A stretch of 64,000 nt of DNA from Melastoma dodecandrum (taxonomy: Eukaryota > Streptophyta > Magnoliopsida > Myrtales > Melastomataceae): the NCBI GenBank assembly GCA_029817715.1, contig JARUPY010000534.1, positions 1,366,501 through 1,430,500 of the forward strand, given 5' to 3'. Below the pieces are notes generated by a model. It did not search any database. It saw nothing but the letters and a program-made list of their open reading frames with translations, and was not told the DNA's origin. Below, piece by piece: positions 47,628 through 59,777 of this stretch (its first letter is position 1; every line of letters begins with the position of its first letter). Both the position numbers and the translations under genes were made by a program.

Positions 47628-49690
47628 AATACCATTTCTTCATATGTACCATGTTTAAATCATTTCAAAGCTAGTGTTTCTTCTCCTTCTTCTTCTCATT
47701 TTTTGTGGTTGTGGTTGTTAACAATTTAACGATAATTTCTTTGAAAAAGAAAAAATAAAAAATAAAAAAATCGATCATATATCTTGTAGAGAAGGTTGCT
47801 CACATGATAATATATATTAACGGGCCTGGGCTTCATAGTTGATTTATTAAATCCATACTATTCCTTTAATCGGTATATAAGTCAGTGGGCTTCTGAAAGC
47901 CCAATACGAAGGAAGCCCACTCGATCAATTGTAATAACGTGCGGGTCTTTCTTTCTTTTTACAGACAGTTTAGTTGAAAGAAAAAAGAGGGAAAGAATAG
48001 GACAGCTAAACCAGGGACGAAGAAACCCGTGGGTGAATTTGGAAAATATGAAGGGACATGGTTTTTGATGATTTATTTTATTTCTTTTTTTGGGAGGTGG
48101 GTGGGGATGAATGATTCAAATCCCGGGGATTAGGGAATGAAAGGCGCGTTGACTTGTTGCTACCTAAACTAAAATAGGAGGAAGGTCAACCATGCTTTGT
48201 GGAATCATAGTGAGTGACGACGACACGGCGCCAATAGTTGGACACGGGATCCCGAGTCCAAACGTTGTTGTTTGTTGTCCATGTAGTAGTAGTAGTAGTA
48301 GTAGTAGTTAGGTTTTTTAGACAGCTTAGATTCCTCCTACTGAGTCCCTCAAAAAAAGAACAAGGAATGAACGTACGATTGGTGATGGTGGGTGGCCAGG
48401 CCACATGAAATATCAAGAATCCACGAAACAACATGCTGAACTGTTCTTCTGCTGCCTCGTCAAACCAAGCCAGTAGAGTAGATACACTCAATATTAACAA
48501 TTTAATTTATACCGAGTTGGATAGAGACATAAACAAGGATGAAGAACTGATTGAGAGGAATGGGCCTGGCCCAGAATGTGAACCCTTTAAAAAAATAAAA
48601 AGAATTAGTAGCCAAAACAAATGGTGAACTCCAAGAAAAAATGTCCCTCCCACTTATCAGAAGAAAAAAGAAAAAAGAAATGTAGCCTCCTCCTCTTTTT
48701 CCCCAATTGTGTGAGTGGGTCTGACTCTAACCAGAAAACGGGGCACATTGGATCTGTAATCATTTTCCTGTATTCACATTTGTTTTTTTTACTCTTATCG
48801 ACGACACGTGTTCTGGTGCTGTGCCTTAAAGCACATCCCATTTTTATCAGCAAACCCATGACCACCGCCCAAACCCGACCCGACCCAACCCAAAATCCTA
48901 CTTAACAATTTTTTTGTTTTTTTTGGTCCGAAACCAGACAAAAGGAAAACACAAAAAGCTCCCGCAATCCAGACAAATTACGCGTTTCCGGGTGGGGAAA
49001 AGTCCCCCCCACACCCCAAGTAAAAAACAACTAGAAGATATTATAAGAAGAACTAACTGCCCCCACAATCTTCCCTGCAATAACATAACGTACGACATCA
49101 AACAATTGATCGATTAAACGCAGTAAAAAAACCTCCTCGTATAGTAGTCATCGCAACAACAAGATTATTGGCTACGGGTGAAAGAAAATTTAAAAAAAAA
49201 AATGAAGAATGAAGAAACCAGGGGCTACATACAATAAGGTAGTTTCCCAATTATTATTATTGTTATTATTATTCAACATGTGAATATACAAAATAGTGGG
49301 TCAATAATATTCCATCCTTGCATTGACCAACAACAACTCTCCTCCGCCACTTTCCTGGGCTACTTCTTCTTCATCATCATCATTTATATATAAAGAGCAT
49401 TTATCATGTCCCTAACATCAACTCTTCCTCCTCTCCTAAGAGAAAATACTAAGTCCTGTTTAGCTTGCTTTCCTCCCCAAACCAACCTTTTCCTCTATTT
49501 TTGTTTTCTTGGATACAAACCAAACCCAAACCAACCCAACCCAACAAAATTTGATCCACCAACTCCCCCGTCCATCCCATCACTTCCATTTGAATTGTTC
49601 AAATTCTCTGATTCCTTCAACTTCAGCTGGTGGTGTTCATCATTTTGGGTTTGATTCATTCCTTTGTGTTTTTTTTTTGTTGTCCCGAAA
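47628..49690. promoter_or_regulatory. Upstream region and 5' UTR of the RBOH gene
   Basis: No gene is supported. The region holds a TAG microsatellite (48283-48308), W-box cores (TTGACT at 48149; TTGACC on the minus strand at 48184-48189 and on the plus strand at 49323-49328), one G-box CACGTG at 48805-48810 and a TTA repeat near 49253-49272. W-boxes are WRKY targets and would fit a defence-responsive oxidase, but single short motifs occur by chance. Confidence 0.35.
48283..48308 (+). repeat. TAG microsatellite
   Basis: About eight perfect GTA/TAG units. Confidence 0.85.
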
Positions 49691-52600
49691 ATGAGAGGCG
49701 AAGACGGGGGGGGCCTGTCCATGGGGACTTCCCACACTTCCGACCCCAACACCGCCAACAATTCTGACACCGAGAGCATCTCCAGTGACCGCACTGCCTT
49801 CAGCGGTCCCATCCTCGTCTCCGGGGGGGCGAAGAGGACTTCAAAGAAGAGCGCCAGGTTCAATGTCCCCCCGGCTCGCTCCTCCTCTTCCTCCGGGAGG
49901 AGGGCCGGCGGCGGGAGAGATGACGACGAGGATGCCTACGTGGAGATCACGCTCGACATACGGGACGACTCGGTTGCGGTCCACAGCGTCCACCCGGCCG
50001 GCGGCGGACACGAGGACCCCGAGCTGGCGCTGCTCGCTAAGCGCACCCTCGAGAAGCGGTCCTCCTCGTTCGGTTCTTCTCTCTTCCGGAATGTCTCGCT
50101 CCGGCAGGTGTCGCAGGAGCTGAGGCGGGGGATCGCCACTTTCTCCAGGAGGCCATCGATGGGCGGCGCAGCCGGGCGGTTGGACCGGAGCAAGTCGGCT
50201 GCAGCCCACGCGCTCCGCGGTCTTAAGTTCATCACCGCCAAGGCCGGGAGCTCTGGCGAATCCGGTTGGCCGACGGTGGAGAAGAAATTCGATCAGTTGA
50301 CCGCGTCGAGCCACGGACTTCTCCATTGCTCGCTGTTCGGGGAATGCATAGGTAATAACCATATTACAAATCCCCCCTTCCCTCCCTCCCTCTGGAATGG
50401 ATCTTCACAAGCCATTCATCATCAACTTTCTCGACCGTTCATGTAACCCATAGGGATGAACAAGGAATCGAAGGAGTTTGCGGGGGAGCTCTTCCGCGCG
50501 CTGGCACAGAGGCGGAACATCTACGGGGACTCCATCAACAAGGATCAGCTGAAGGAGTTCTGGGATGAAATCTGCGACGGGAGCTTCGATTCGAGACTAC
50601 AAACGTTCTTCGCCATGTAAACCAAACTCTCAACTCCTAAATGGTCAAGGAAAAAACTAATCATTTTAAAATTAACAGAGTGTACTAAAGTTGTTCGGTT
50701 TTCTTTTCTTTTTTTCTGGTGAAGGGTGGACAAAGACGCAGATGGAAGGATCACCGAGGAAGAAGTCAGAGAGGTTTGTAAGAAGATAAGGTTTTGCTGC
50801 GCCGGCTAAATGCTTCATGCCGACGTTAATTTCCGAGATTGCTGGAGTTTAATGTTTCCCTTGGTTTCCGACAGATAATTAGCCTGAGCGCGTCGGCGAA
50901 TAAGTTGTCGAATGTTCAGAAGCAAGCACAGGAGTATGCAGCCCTGATCATGGAAGAATTAGACCCTGATAATTTGGGTTACATTATGGTATGTGATTAA
51001 GCAACATGTCATTGATTTAGGTTGGGTTGGGGGGAGTGATTATGGATTCCCTGATGCTGGTTTTTTTTCTTTAATGATAAGGTGGAGAATCTTGAGATGC
51101 TGCTGCTACAAGCCCCAAACCAGTCTGTCCGCATTGGGGACAGCCGGATCATGAGCCAGATACTTAGCCAGAAGCTGAAGCCGACGTTCGAGACCAATGT
51201 GGTGGTTCGCGAATGCAACAGGCTCAAGTACTTCCTCATGGATAATTGGAAGAGGGTCTGGATCTTGGCGCTCTGGATCGCGGCCATGGCGGGACTGTTC
51301 ACGTACAAGTTTATTCAGTACAGTACGGCTGAGGAGTACAAGCCCGCGTACCGGGTCATGGGGAATTGCCTGTGCGTCGCGAAGGGCGGGGCCGAGATCC
51401 TGAAGCTCAACATGTCCTTGATCCTCCTCCCGGTGTGTAGGAACACCATCACGTGGCTTAGGAACAAGACGAGGCTCGGGGCTGTCGTCCCGTTCGACGA
51501 CAACCTTAATTTTCACAAGGTGATCGCCGTGGGGATCGTGGTCGGTGTCTGCCTGCACGCCGGCAGCCATCTCACGTGCGATTTCCCGAGGACCCTGCAC
51601 GCGACCCCCGAGGAGTATGCTGACATGGTGCAGTACTTCCACGTTCACCGCATCCCAAATTACTGGTGGTTCGTCCGGGGGATCGAGGGCGTCACCGGCG
51701 TACTCATGGTGGTGCTGATGGCGATAGCGTTCACGTTAGCCACCCCTTGGCTACGCCGAAACAAGGTCAACGTTCCAAAGCCATTGAAGAAGCTGACCGG
51801 GTTCAACGCGTTCTGGTACTCCCACCACCTCTTCGTGATCGTCTACACGCTCCTCATCGTCCACGGGATCAAGCTCTACCTCACCAAGGGGTGGTACAAG
51901 AAAACGGTAAAACATCCTTCATGATCCCCAACCCCCCGGGGGAAAACTCCATCAAATTTATCGATCTCCGAGTCCCTTATTCATGCCATTCAACAGACGT
52001 GGATGTACTTGACCGTGCCGGTGACGCTATACGTCTGCGAGCGTCTAATAAGGCTATTCAGATCGAGCATCAAGCCGGTGAAGATCCTCAAGGTAATCGA
52101 TCGACCCCGCTCCCTCTCCTCCCGAAAGCACGATCCGCGGTTTTACTGACCTCTTAGGCACATGGCGCAGGTGGCGGTGTACCCGGGCAACGTCCTCGCG
52201 CTGCACATGTCGAAGCCGCAGGGGTTCAGATACAGGAGCGGGCAATACATGTTCGTGAATTGCAGGGCCGTCTCCCCATTTGAATGGTAGGTTTGGATGA
52301 CATAGAAACTCTGATGATTAGATCATTAACAGTTAGTTAGTGCATCAAGATTCAACGGTGGGTGGTGGGTGTGGGTATGTGCAGGCATCCATTCTCGATT
52401 ACTTCATCTCCAGGGGACGACTACCTGAGCGTTCATATTAGGACATTGGGAGATTGGACAAGGCAGCTTAAGGTGGTCTTCTCCGAGGTGGGTGTGATTC
52501 CCAATATTATTATTAAAGGATGTGATGATGATATTGGGGGGTGCTTTTCTTTAATCTCATGAATGATTTGACTCGGGATCATATGTTAATAATGTTAGGT

Positions 52601-53818
52601 CTGTCAACCACCACCTGCTGGCAAGAGTGGATTGCTTAGGGCTGATTGTGCTCAAGGTGGAAACAACCCATGGTATGTTACCCCCCCAATTCCCACTTTC
52701 TTCCACCAGATAATGTTTCCTTTGAGTGATCTTATAGCTTTTTGACTTTTGTGGTGTGTTTGTGTATGTATTATGCCTGGTTGATGATCTCTCCACGTGG
52801 GGGAGGGGAGAGATTGATTTATTTTTCGGTTTCTTTCTAAAAAAAAAGATTTCTTTCCATTTTTTTTATTACAACATCAATCAAAATCACATGCCAGAAG
52901 AATAGTTGCATCCATCAATCCCCGAGTTTTCTGAATGAAGCCAATGAGGGGCATCAATGTCAGTGATCTGGATGGGACCCAATTTCCAACTCGCTGGATC
53001 TTAATCAAAGTTGCCGACTTTTTTTTGGTCTTCTTACAGTTTCCCGAGGATACTGATAGATGGTCCCTACGGGGCGCCAGCACAGGACTACAAGAAATAC
53101 GACGTGGTCCTGCTGGTTGGGCTGGGCATTGGAGCCACCCCGATGGTCAGCATCGTCAAGGACATCATCAACAACATCAGGGACGAAGATTCCGTCGCCT
53201 TGGCGGGCGGGGGCCGTTCCCTGGATGCGTCGTCGTCGTCTGGGAAGAACGGCAGCAGGGGTTTCAGGACGAGGAAGGCGTACTTCTACTGGGTGACGAG
53301 GGAGCAGGGGTCGTTCGACTGGTTCAAGGGGATAATGAACGAGGTGGCGGAGATGGACGAGAGGAGGGTGATAGAGCTGCACAACTACTGCACGAGCGTG
53401 TACGAAGAGGGGGACGCGAGGTCGGCGCTCATAGCGATGCTGCAGTCACTGCACCACGCGAAGAGCGGGGTGGACGTGGTGTCGGGGACGAGGGTGAAGT
53501 CCCACTTCGCGAAGCCCAACTGGAGGCAGGTGTACAAGAACATAGCGCTGCACCATCAAGGGACGAGAGTTGGTGAGTGACGATGCAAAAAGCACCCACA
53601 CATTATCATCATCATCATTATTTACTACACTAACCCTTTTCCTTTAAGATCATTTTGGACTCCCCCCGTGAATGATTGGGAAATATGTTGACAATGGTGG
53701 TGGTGCAGGGGTTTTCTACTGTGGGGCACCCGCACTGACCAAGGAGTTGAGGCAGCTGGCATCTGATTTCTCCCACAAGACCTCCACTAAGTTTGATTTC
53801 CACAAGGAGAATTTCTAA
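49691..53818 (+). CDS. RBOHD: Respiratory burst oxidase homologue (NADPH oxidase), RBOHD type
   Basis: Eleven exons: 49691-50351, 50454-50616, 50725-50773, 50875-50988, 51082-51906, 51997-52092, 52171-52286, 52385-52487, 52599-52672, 53040-53572 and 53709-53818, giving about 947 residues. It transfers electrons from cytosolic NADPH through FAD and two hemes to apoplastic O2, making superoxide at the plasma membrane. The regulatory N terminus has [10 protein letters not shown], matching the BIK1-target serine region of AtRBOHD, and RNVSLRQ. EF-hand [12 protein letters not shown] is near residue 277 and a second EF-like loop [12 protein letters not shown] is near 320. Heme-ligand helices are [10 protein letters not shown] and [18 protein letters not shown] motif HPFSITS is near 675 and NADPH motif [10 protein letters not shown] near 760. 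The C terminus DFHKENF is typical. Orthology to RBOHD is supported by eRF1 and HGSNAT-like neighbours. Confidence 0.95.
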
Positions 53819-54985
53819 AAATACACCATTTTTTTTCTTGGGGTGGGGGCCTTGATTTTGACATCTTCCACTCCCCAAACCCAATTGTAAAATCCTCATT
53901 ATTATCGTTTGTTAAACTATGAAGCTAGAAAGAAACACCAAACCCTATATAGATAGATTAACCTGCTACCACTGCTTTTTGTTGGGGATGTTATGATTGC
54001 GTATATAGATAGAATTTCTACATCACCCCCCCCCCCCAACCTCTATTTATTTATTTTTATTACTTTTTAGCTTCTGAGGGAAATGTGATTATTGTAATTT
54101 TATCTTTTAAAAGATAGACATGGGAAAAGAAATGTAAAACAAACAGTTCAGAGTCACTGGGTCGGGGGTGGAGCAAAATGTCCCCACTCCTTTGAAATAT
54201 TGTGGACCGACCATTTATGATGGTGCCGTCCGTACTCCGTCCACGTCTAAAGGAATCCAAAAAGGTAGACCAAATCCTACTTAACCCAAAACCAAAACTC
54301 GCATCAAATCACACGTGCCAAGGGTAGTAGTCAAACTCATCGGCCATATTTACAACTGTCTCCACATAATCGAACACCACGTTCAAAAACTCGTAATTGT
54401 AAAATTTTTCTTCTTACCAGGCACGCATGTCATCTCTTACATCAGGGCGCCAGCGAAATTTCCAAACCGCGTCGTTCACCTACCGCCACGAACTTACTGA
54501 AAGAAAGAATAGTCACATTTCCTTCCTCCTTTTGAAAACAAGAAGCGTACTCGTTTTTTTGGGTCACTAAATCCGGTCTCTTCCGGCCATATCTTTGAAT
54601 CAGACTTTTCTTGGCTCCCCACCATGAACACCTAGTTGGTAACAAGACATCATTATACTAGTCAACTCCACAGCTGGACAGAGCGGAGACTATCCTAGAC
54701 GAGGAGGCGGGTGCAGGGCAATCAGATTCACCAGCCCATGAGGAGAGTTTCAGATATGTATCAATCTATGGTCACTTCATCAATGGTATGAACCGAAATA
54801 CTGTAAAAGGAAAAGTGCGCTCAATGCATTTCACGTAATCTGCTCCTAGTAGGAAGAAAAAACCAGCATAGACAAGTTCCATCTTAAACCTCAAATGCTG
54901 TAATAAGTGAAGCCGCAGTCATTAATAGTTCTGTTAAGAGAAAGATGTGAAATACAAGGACCAAGTTCAAGCCTCTCACTGCTAG
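53819..54985. other. Convergent spacer between RBOH and VTT genes
   Basis: Contains the RBOH 3' UTR, a poly-C run near 54027-54037 and the VTT gene 3' UTR. No gene was recognised. Confidence 0.5.
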
Positions 54986-56714
54986 TCACCTACCTTTCTT
55001 GACTGATTTACTTTTCTTTCGGTTGGATATAGTTCTATCAGCACTTACAGTGTTAACATCAGTTTGCTTGGTTGGGTTAGAAGAAGAGTCATCCATCATG
55101 CCCTTGGCGTAACTCTTAATCCTAAATGATATGAGGACGCTCGACACAATCCCAAGCAAGGGAAACAGGAAAGACCACACCTTGGATTTGTTAGAACCGG
55201 AGGCCGTTGCCACAGCAGCACCAGCCAGGCTACCAATAGATATGTTCTGCAAGATCATAGGCAGACAACCGACCACGGTAGGCAGAAGAAAATCTAATGC
55301 AAACCCCATGTTTGTAGCAGCCAGCGCGTAGTTTATGACGTATGACGGGATCGGCGAGAATCGAGCCAGAAGAACAAATCTCCAACCATCCTTCTCAACA
55401 CCTCTTGAAAGTAGATGAAAATACTTATTGCTTTGAGCCCATTCCATTGCTGATGTCGAACTCCTGAAGACCAGCCTGGGCAGGATGTTCGATTCATTGT
55501 AAGAACTTGTTGCCATCCCAACTTAGTTGCCAAATGAAGGAAAATGATAGGAAAGGAGAAGAAACTTGCAGCAACTTCACAGTTCCACAGTGTCTTGCAG
55601 CGTAATAAAATATGAACCACAAGGATAGACAAGTTAACTATGATAACTGAGACTTACATCAACAACACTTGGAGCCTCCAAAAAGACGGCCCAATGCTAG
55701 ATTCGGTCGACTACATAGCTATGATAACTATCGCAACAATATACAGTTAAATGATAGTCTAATATCCATTGGACCCGATAAACATAACAGCGGTAAAATA
55801 CCAATCAGATGAATGCAAACCGATCCTTCAATGGAATAATCATCCAAACAGAAACTCTTTCGAACAAAATCTACACGGCAGTTCATAAGAGTATTTGCTA
55901 CAGGATTTTCCCAACTCATGTATGTGAAAATCCATCTATCGTGCTGTTATACCTGCTCATGGCAGCAGTATTAATACAGAACAAAGCAATCTACCATCAT
56001 CCTGGATTATGACCCATCAAACCGGGCTATGCCTGGCAGTCAAGTATTCCCATAGTCTTTAAACGTCCATAGCCAAGGACTCCTCAACGAATCAACCAAA
56101 GATCAAACATCCATGGAGCAAACACCTTAAACTTTTAGATGCATAGATGCAAGTACACAATGTTAAGTAGAACGAGTCATTTAGCATGAGCAATGGCTAA
56201 TCTACAGTGAAGCTAATCCAAGCTGCATTTGATCCCTCGTCGGTAAGCTGTGCCGAGGGCGACAAAAATCTCGTGAAACAGGAAATGCACGCACGGGATA
56301 ACCAAACAAGGATCGAAACGATGCAACGAGGATAGCAAGGGAAACGGATTCCTGGCTCACGCAAACACAAACACCGCCAATGGGGATTAGGGTTTAGCGA
56401 TCGAACCTGCCGACAGAGAAGGAGAGAGAAGCCCCGAGAATCTTAGCGGAGAATACGCAGAGAACGGCGGGGAAGAAACCGAAGATGAACGATGCTCCGG
56501 CCTCGAAGAAAACGGCGTAAGGAAGGCAGAGGGAGAGAGTGAGGGTGTGGGCGGCCACGTAGGCGGGGATCGCCCAAGGCCCGAGCCAAACGGACCATTC
56601 CTCGAGCACCCTGAGGGCGGCCTCCTTTTCGAAACCGTAACGCCGGCTCAGCTCCCGGAAGACCACTACCGCCACCAGGGCCGCCGCGGCTACCTTCCAC
56701 GGTTTCCCTCCCAT
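54986..56714 (-). CDS. VTT/DedA-family (SNARE-associated Golgi protein) membrane protein
   Basis: Two minus-strand exons, 56714-56407 and 55463-54986, splice in frame (GGCAG|GTTCGA, TTCAG|GAGTTC) to about 261 residues. The start at 56714 (MGGKPWKVAAAAL) is chosen because it directly precedes the first hydrophobic helix; 42 more codons are open upstream but are unlike the family. The VTT domain is visible in PAYVAAHTLTLSLCLPYAVF, GASFIFGFFPAVLC and the hallmark LLARFSPIPSYVINYALAAT. Further helices (PTVVGCLPMILQNISIGSLA, FLFPLLGIVSSVLISF) and a Lys-rich tail (RKKSKSVKKGR) follow. The TMEM41/VMP1/TMEM64/DedA superfamily includes ER lipid scramblases. The exact function in plants is unknown. One long intron of 943 bases separates the exons. 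Confidence 0.85.
55464..56406 (-). other. Intron of the VTT-family gene
   Basis: About 940 bases with GT-AG ends. No coding or repeat feature was recognised inside; short open frames are chance. Confidence 0.6.
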
Positions 56715-57558
56715 GTCGATCGGCGGAGCATGCGGTGCATTGTCTGCGTCCCCAGCCCATTCTTTAAATGCTCGGGTTACGCAACCCGGTTTGTGAATCG
56801 GGCCAGGTCGATAACATATAAATGGGCCTTGACTGGCCACGTAGCTTCATTGCCTGGAAGCCCAATAGGCTCACGGTCGACCACTTTTAAGTTAAAAATA
56901 TGCTCGGGATGATGTTAAACAAGTACTTGTCGATCATGTTTATAGAGTCGGGCGTGTGTGGTTGGCCCGACCTTAATAATAGATCGCGGCGTCGCGTCAC
57001 GGGTACGCTACTCTCGAACTCCCCGATCATATGTATCCGAGTCTCGTTGCCTGTCTAGGTAGGGGTATTTATCTCTCTTCCCAACGAGCACTAGACAATG
57101 AATGAATGAATGAATGAATGAATGGGATATAGGAGTCCGTGAAATCAAAACCAAATTCCGTCCCATTCTTCTTGAATCCTTGGGAAATGCCAATAACCCT
57201 TTCTTTTTATAACAGAGAAAGAAGAGTGTGTGTCGGGAGGAGGATGGCGTGGCGGGATCAGATTCAAAAAAAAATTAAATCAAAAAATCAAAAATCAAAT
57301 CAGAATCGTCCGGTCAAACCCAAGTGTGTCAGTCTTTCCGCATCAAAAAAAAAAAAAAAACAGAAATTTATTAGTATTATTAATTAAGAAATTTAAAAAG
57401 GAAAAGGGGGACATTGGATTGGACATCCGAAGACCAAAGTTTCTGGTCCACGGACAGACAGAGATGAGGTAATAAATTCCGCTTCCGCTTGATTTCCATA
57501 ACATTCGTCCCAGTTTCATCATCATCACCAAATCATTTTCCTTACCCTTCCATCGGGA
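56715..57558. promoter_or_regulatory. Divergent promoter region between VTT gene (-) and PADRE gene (+)
   Basis: Site II-like motifs (AGCCCATTC near 56755, AATGGGCCTT near 56820, AGCCCAATAGG near 56860) lie close upstream of the VTT gene. An AATG microsatellite is at about 57096-57126 and a poly-A run at about 57344-57361. No gene was seen. Confidence 0.4.
57096..57126 (+). repeat. AATG microsatellite
   Basis: Seven consecutive AATG/GAAT units before AATGGG. Confidence 0.85.
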
Positions 57559-58311
57559 ATGGGCTTCCGCGAGTTCTTCCTCCCCCTTCGCTTGATCCCC
57601 TCATGCTTCAACCTCATTGCCAACCTCCCCCACGACTCCTGCCTCCCCACATCCGCTTCCCCTGCCCCCGCCGCTATCAACCTCGTAATGTTGGACGGCC
57701 ACGTCAAGACGTATCACCGCCCTGTGCCGGTCGCCGAGCTCATGTCCGGGTTCCCCAAACACCTCGTGTGCCGCTCCGACGCCTTCTACATCGGCCGGAA
57801 GATCCCCGCCCTGTCGGAGCACGACCTCCTCGAGCCGGGTCACAACTACTTCCTCCTCCCCAGCCACTTCTTCCAGTCCGTCCTCACGTTTGTCAATATC
57901 GCATCCTTTGTCGCGTCGCAAAGTAATTGTGGCGGCCCTGCCGCTAGACGCAGCTTCGAAGTGACGAGGACCCCGTCCGGGTGCGTTAGGGTACACGTGT
58001 CGGACGAGTTCATCTCACGGCTCGTGGAGGAAGGGAAGCCGTCGAGGGATGGAGATAAGGGACGACATACGACGAGGCTATGCAGCACGCCACAGCTGGA
58101 GAAAGATTACATGAGGCTGGTCGAAGGGTTGAGGTCGGGGAAGTGGAAGCCGAAGCTAGAGACCATTCGGGAGTGTCGGAAGGAGAGGAAGGGCAGGATT
58201 CCTTCGGCCGCAAAGAGGAGGAATAACCACGATTACCACATAGAGAAGCCGTCTTCATCTGCAGCAGCAACACTGTCAAGGACATATTGTAGGATCGTAA
58301 AATGTCATTAG
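57559..58311 (+). CDS. PADRE-domain (DUF4228) protein
   Basis: Single-exon frame of 250 residues. The PADRE core is recognisable: VMLDGHVKTYHRPVPVAELM, FPKHLVCRSDAFYIGRKIPA, LEPGHNYFLLPSHFFQSVL. It is followed by a variable Arg/Lys-rich region and the second conserved segment QLEKDYMRLVEGLRSGKWKP with LETIRE. PADRE genes are plant-specific and often change expression during pathogen or abiotic stress; the biochemical role is unknown. The usual MGN-type start is replaced by MGFREFF. The first two thirds are strongly GC-rich. Confidence 0.85.
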   Translation: MGFREFFLPLRLIPSCFNLIANLPHDSCLPTSASPAPAAINLVMLDGHVKTYHRPVPVAELMSGFPKHLVCRSDAFYIGRKIPALSEHDLLEPGHNYFLLPSHFFQSVLTFVNIASFVASQSNCGGPAARRSFEVTRTPSGCVRVHVSDEFISRLVEEGKPSRDGDKGRHTTRLCSTPQLEKDYMRLVEGLRSGKWKPKLETIRECRKERKGRIPSAAKRRNNHDYHIEKPSSSAAATLSRTYCRIVKCH

Positions 58312-59777
58312 CAGAAACCTACATGTCATATGGTACAGATTAAGACCTCGAATGTATCATTTTTGCCAGAGTAGTTGCTTCAAAGCATTATTCGCACCCA
58401 GTGGATTTCGGCTTGTCCCGTCTTCATGTAATGTAAACTGTCAAGGACAGTATGACTGCCCCGGACTTGCAAGGATGTAGTAGGCATGCCAGCAAGCACC
58501 CGAGTCCTCTCGGCTGGGAAAGAAATGAGAATATGATGGTTATAGAGAACACCGGAAGGGTTTGACTCCCGGAGCTAAGAGGAAAGCAGGACAGAAATCA
58601 AGACAGTCGCGATTTCAGTAGAAGGGACAATGGTCTCCCGAGCAGAAATGCACGGTTCAGTCTCACAACATTCATTCCGTTAGTTGAGGTCCATAGACAT
58701 TCAAAGGGCCAGATATTGTCCAGCAACCGGAATTTCTTTGACAATACAACTCTGGCTGCCTTTGCTGTACTATTTCCCTGTAGGATTGAACAAGTCCTAT
58801 TGTTGTCATGAGGAGTAAATGTAACATACATTTCAAGTTTCAACAGAATGCGACCCGCTTCACTTGGGGAGGAAACGATTGCTTGATCTGACTACTTCAA
58901 CGAGAATAAGAACCAAGGACACATTTCATCAGTTAACTTGAAGGTCTCCTCCCTTTGATTCATTCATTCTTCTGAAGTGGGAGATCGGCATGCCAGGCCC
59001 TTTATGACGTGCCGACACTGGAACCTGCTTAGAGAAAAGAAAGCACGAAATGCTCGGTTAGCAAAGAAAAGTGAAGTTATTAAATCAAAACTCGTTTAAC
59101 ATGTGATGGTTGGGATATTGGTTCTAACAATAGGGAAACCCACTCCATTTACCGCAACATGTACTTGGAATTGTAAATCTGGAAAACATTTGTGGCGACG
59201 GAATCATCAAACATACCAGATCAAATCTTCGTTGTCTTTTGACAAGTCCCTGCTTAAGCAATTGAAACTACTGGTTTGAGAATCAGTCATAGTACCATTG
59301 TCCTGAATATGCTTTCTGCACCTGAATAATAACCGAAATGGTGCAACCTGCAGTGAAGGGTACAATGTATCAACATTAAAGGGACGCATTTGTATAAAAC
59401 CTCAAGGAGTATTTCTCAACGTGTGCTCTGGTGTGTCAGACAAGCATCCGTTATGATCCTGAAGAGGATACATGTTTGTCCCAACACTCAAATAGTGAGA
59501 CCATCTGCGGTTTAGTAAAGCTGGTAATCTCGCACCCCATACTGTTATGACTATTAACAAGGTAGAAAATGATGCATATAGTAACGATTGAGTAGAAATG
59601 CAAGTAGATTATGGCCAAACCTGGAGTAATGCAAGTTTTAGCGACGCCATATGCAAAACCTCCCCTGATATGCTAATTTTTAGGATGATAGATGGCAGCA
59701 TATCACTCAGAGAAAGTTATACCTTCTTGCTAATTTTGAAGTCCCGTTTTGGGAGATAATCAAGATGCTGATTGAAA
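58312..59777. other. Spacer between PADRE gene and p31comet-like gene
   Basis: No supported gene over about 1.5 kb. It contains the PADRE 3' UTR and probably the 3' UTR (possibly spliced) of the minus-strand p31comet-like gene. Confidence 0.45.

Noticed and set aside
53200..53270. Ser/Gly-rich stretch in RBOH exon 10 as an insertion
   Set aside because: A variable low-complexity loop at this place is normal in plant RBOH proteins.
56715..56840. Upstream in-frame extension of the VTT protein
   Set aside because: Overlaps site II promoter motifs and adds residues unlike the family; the start at 56714 leads straight into the first helix.
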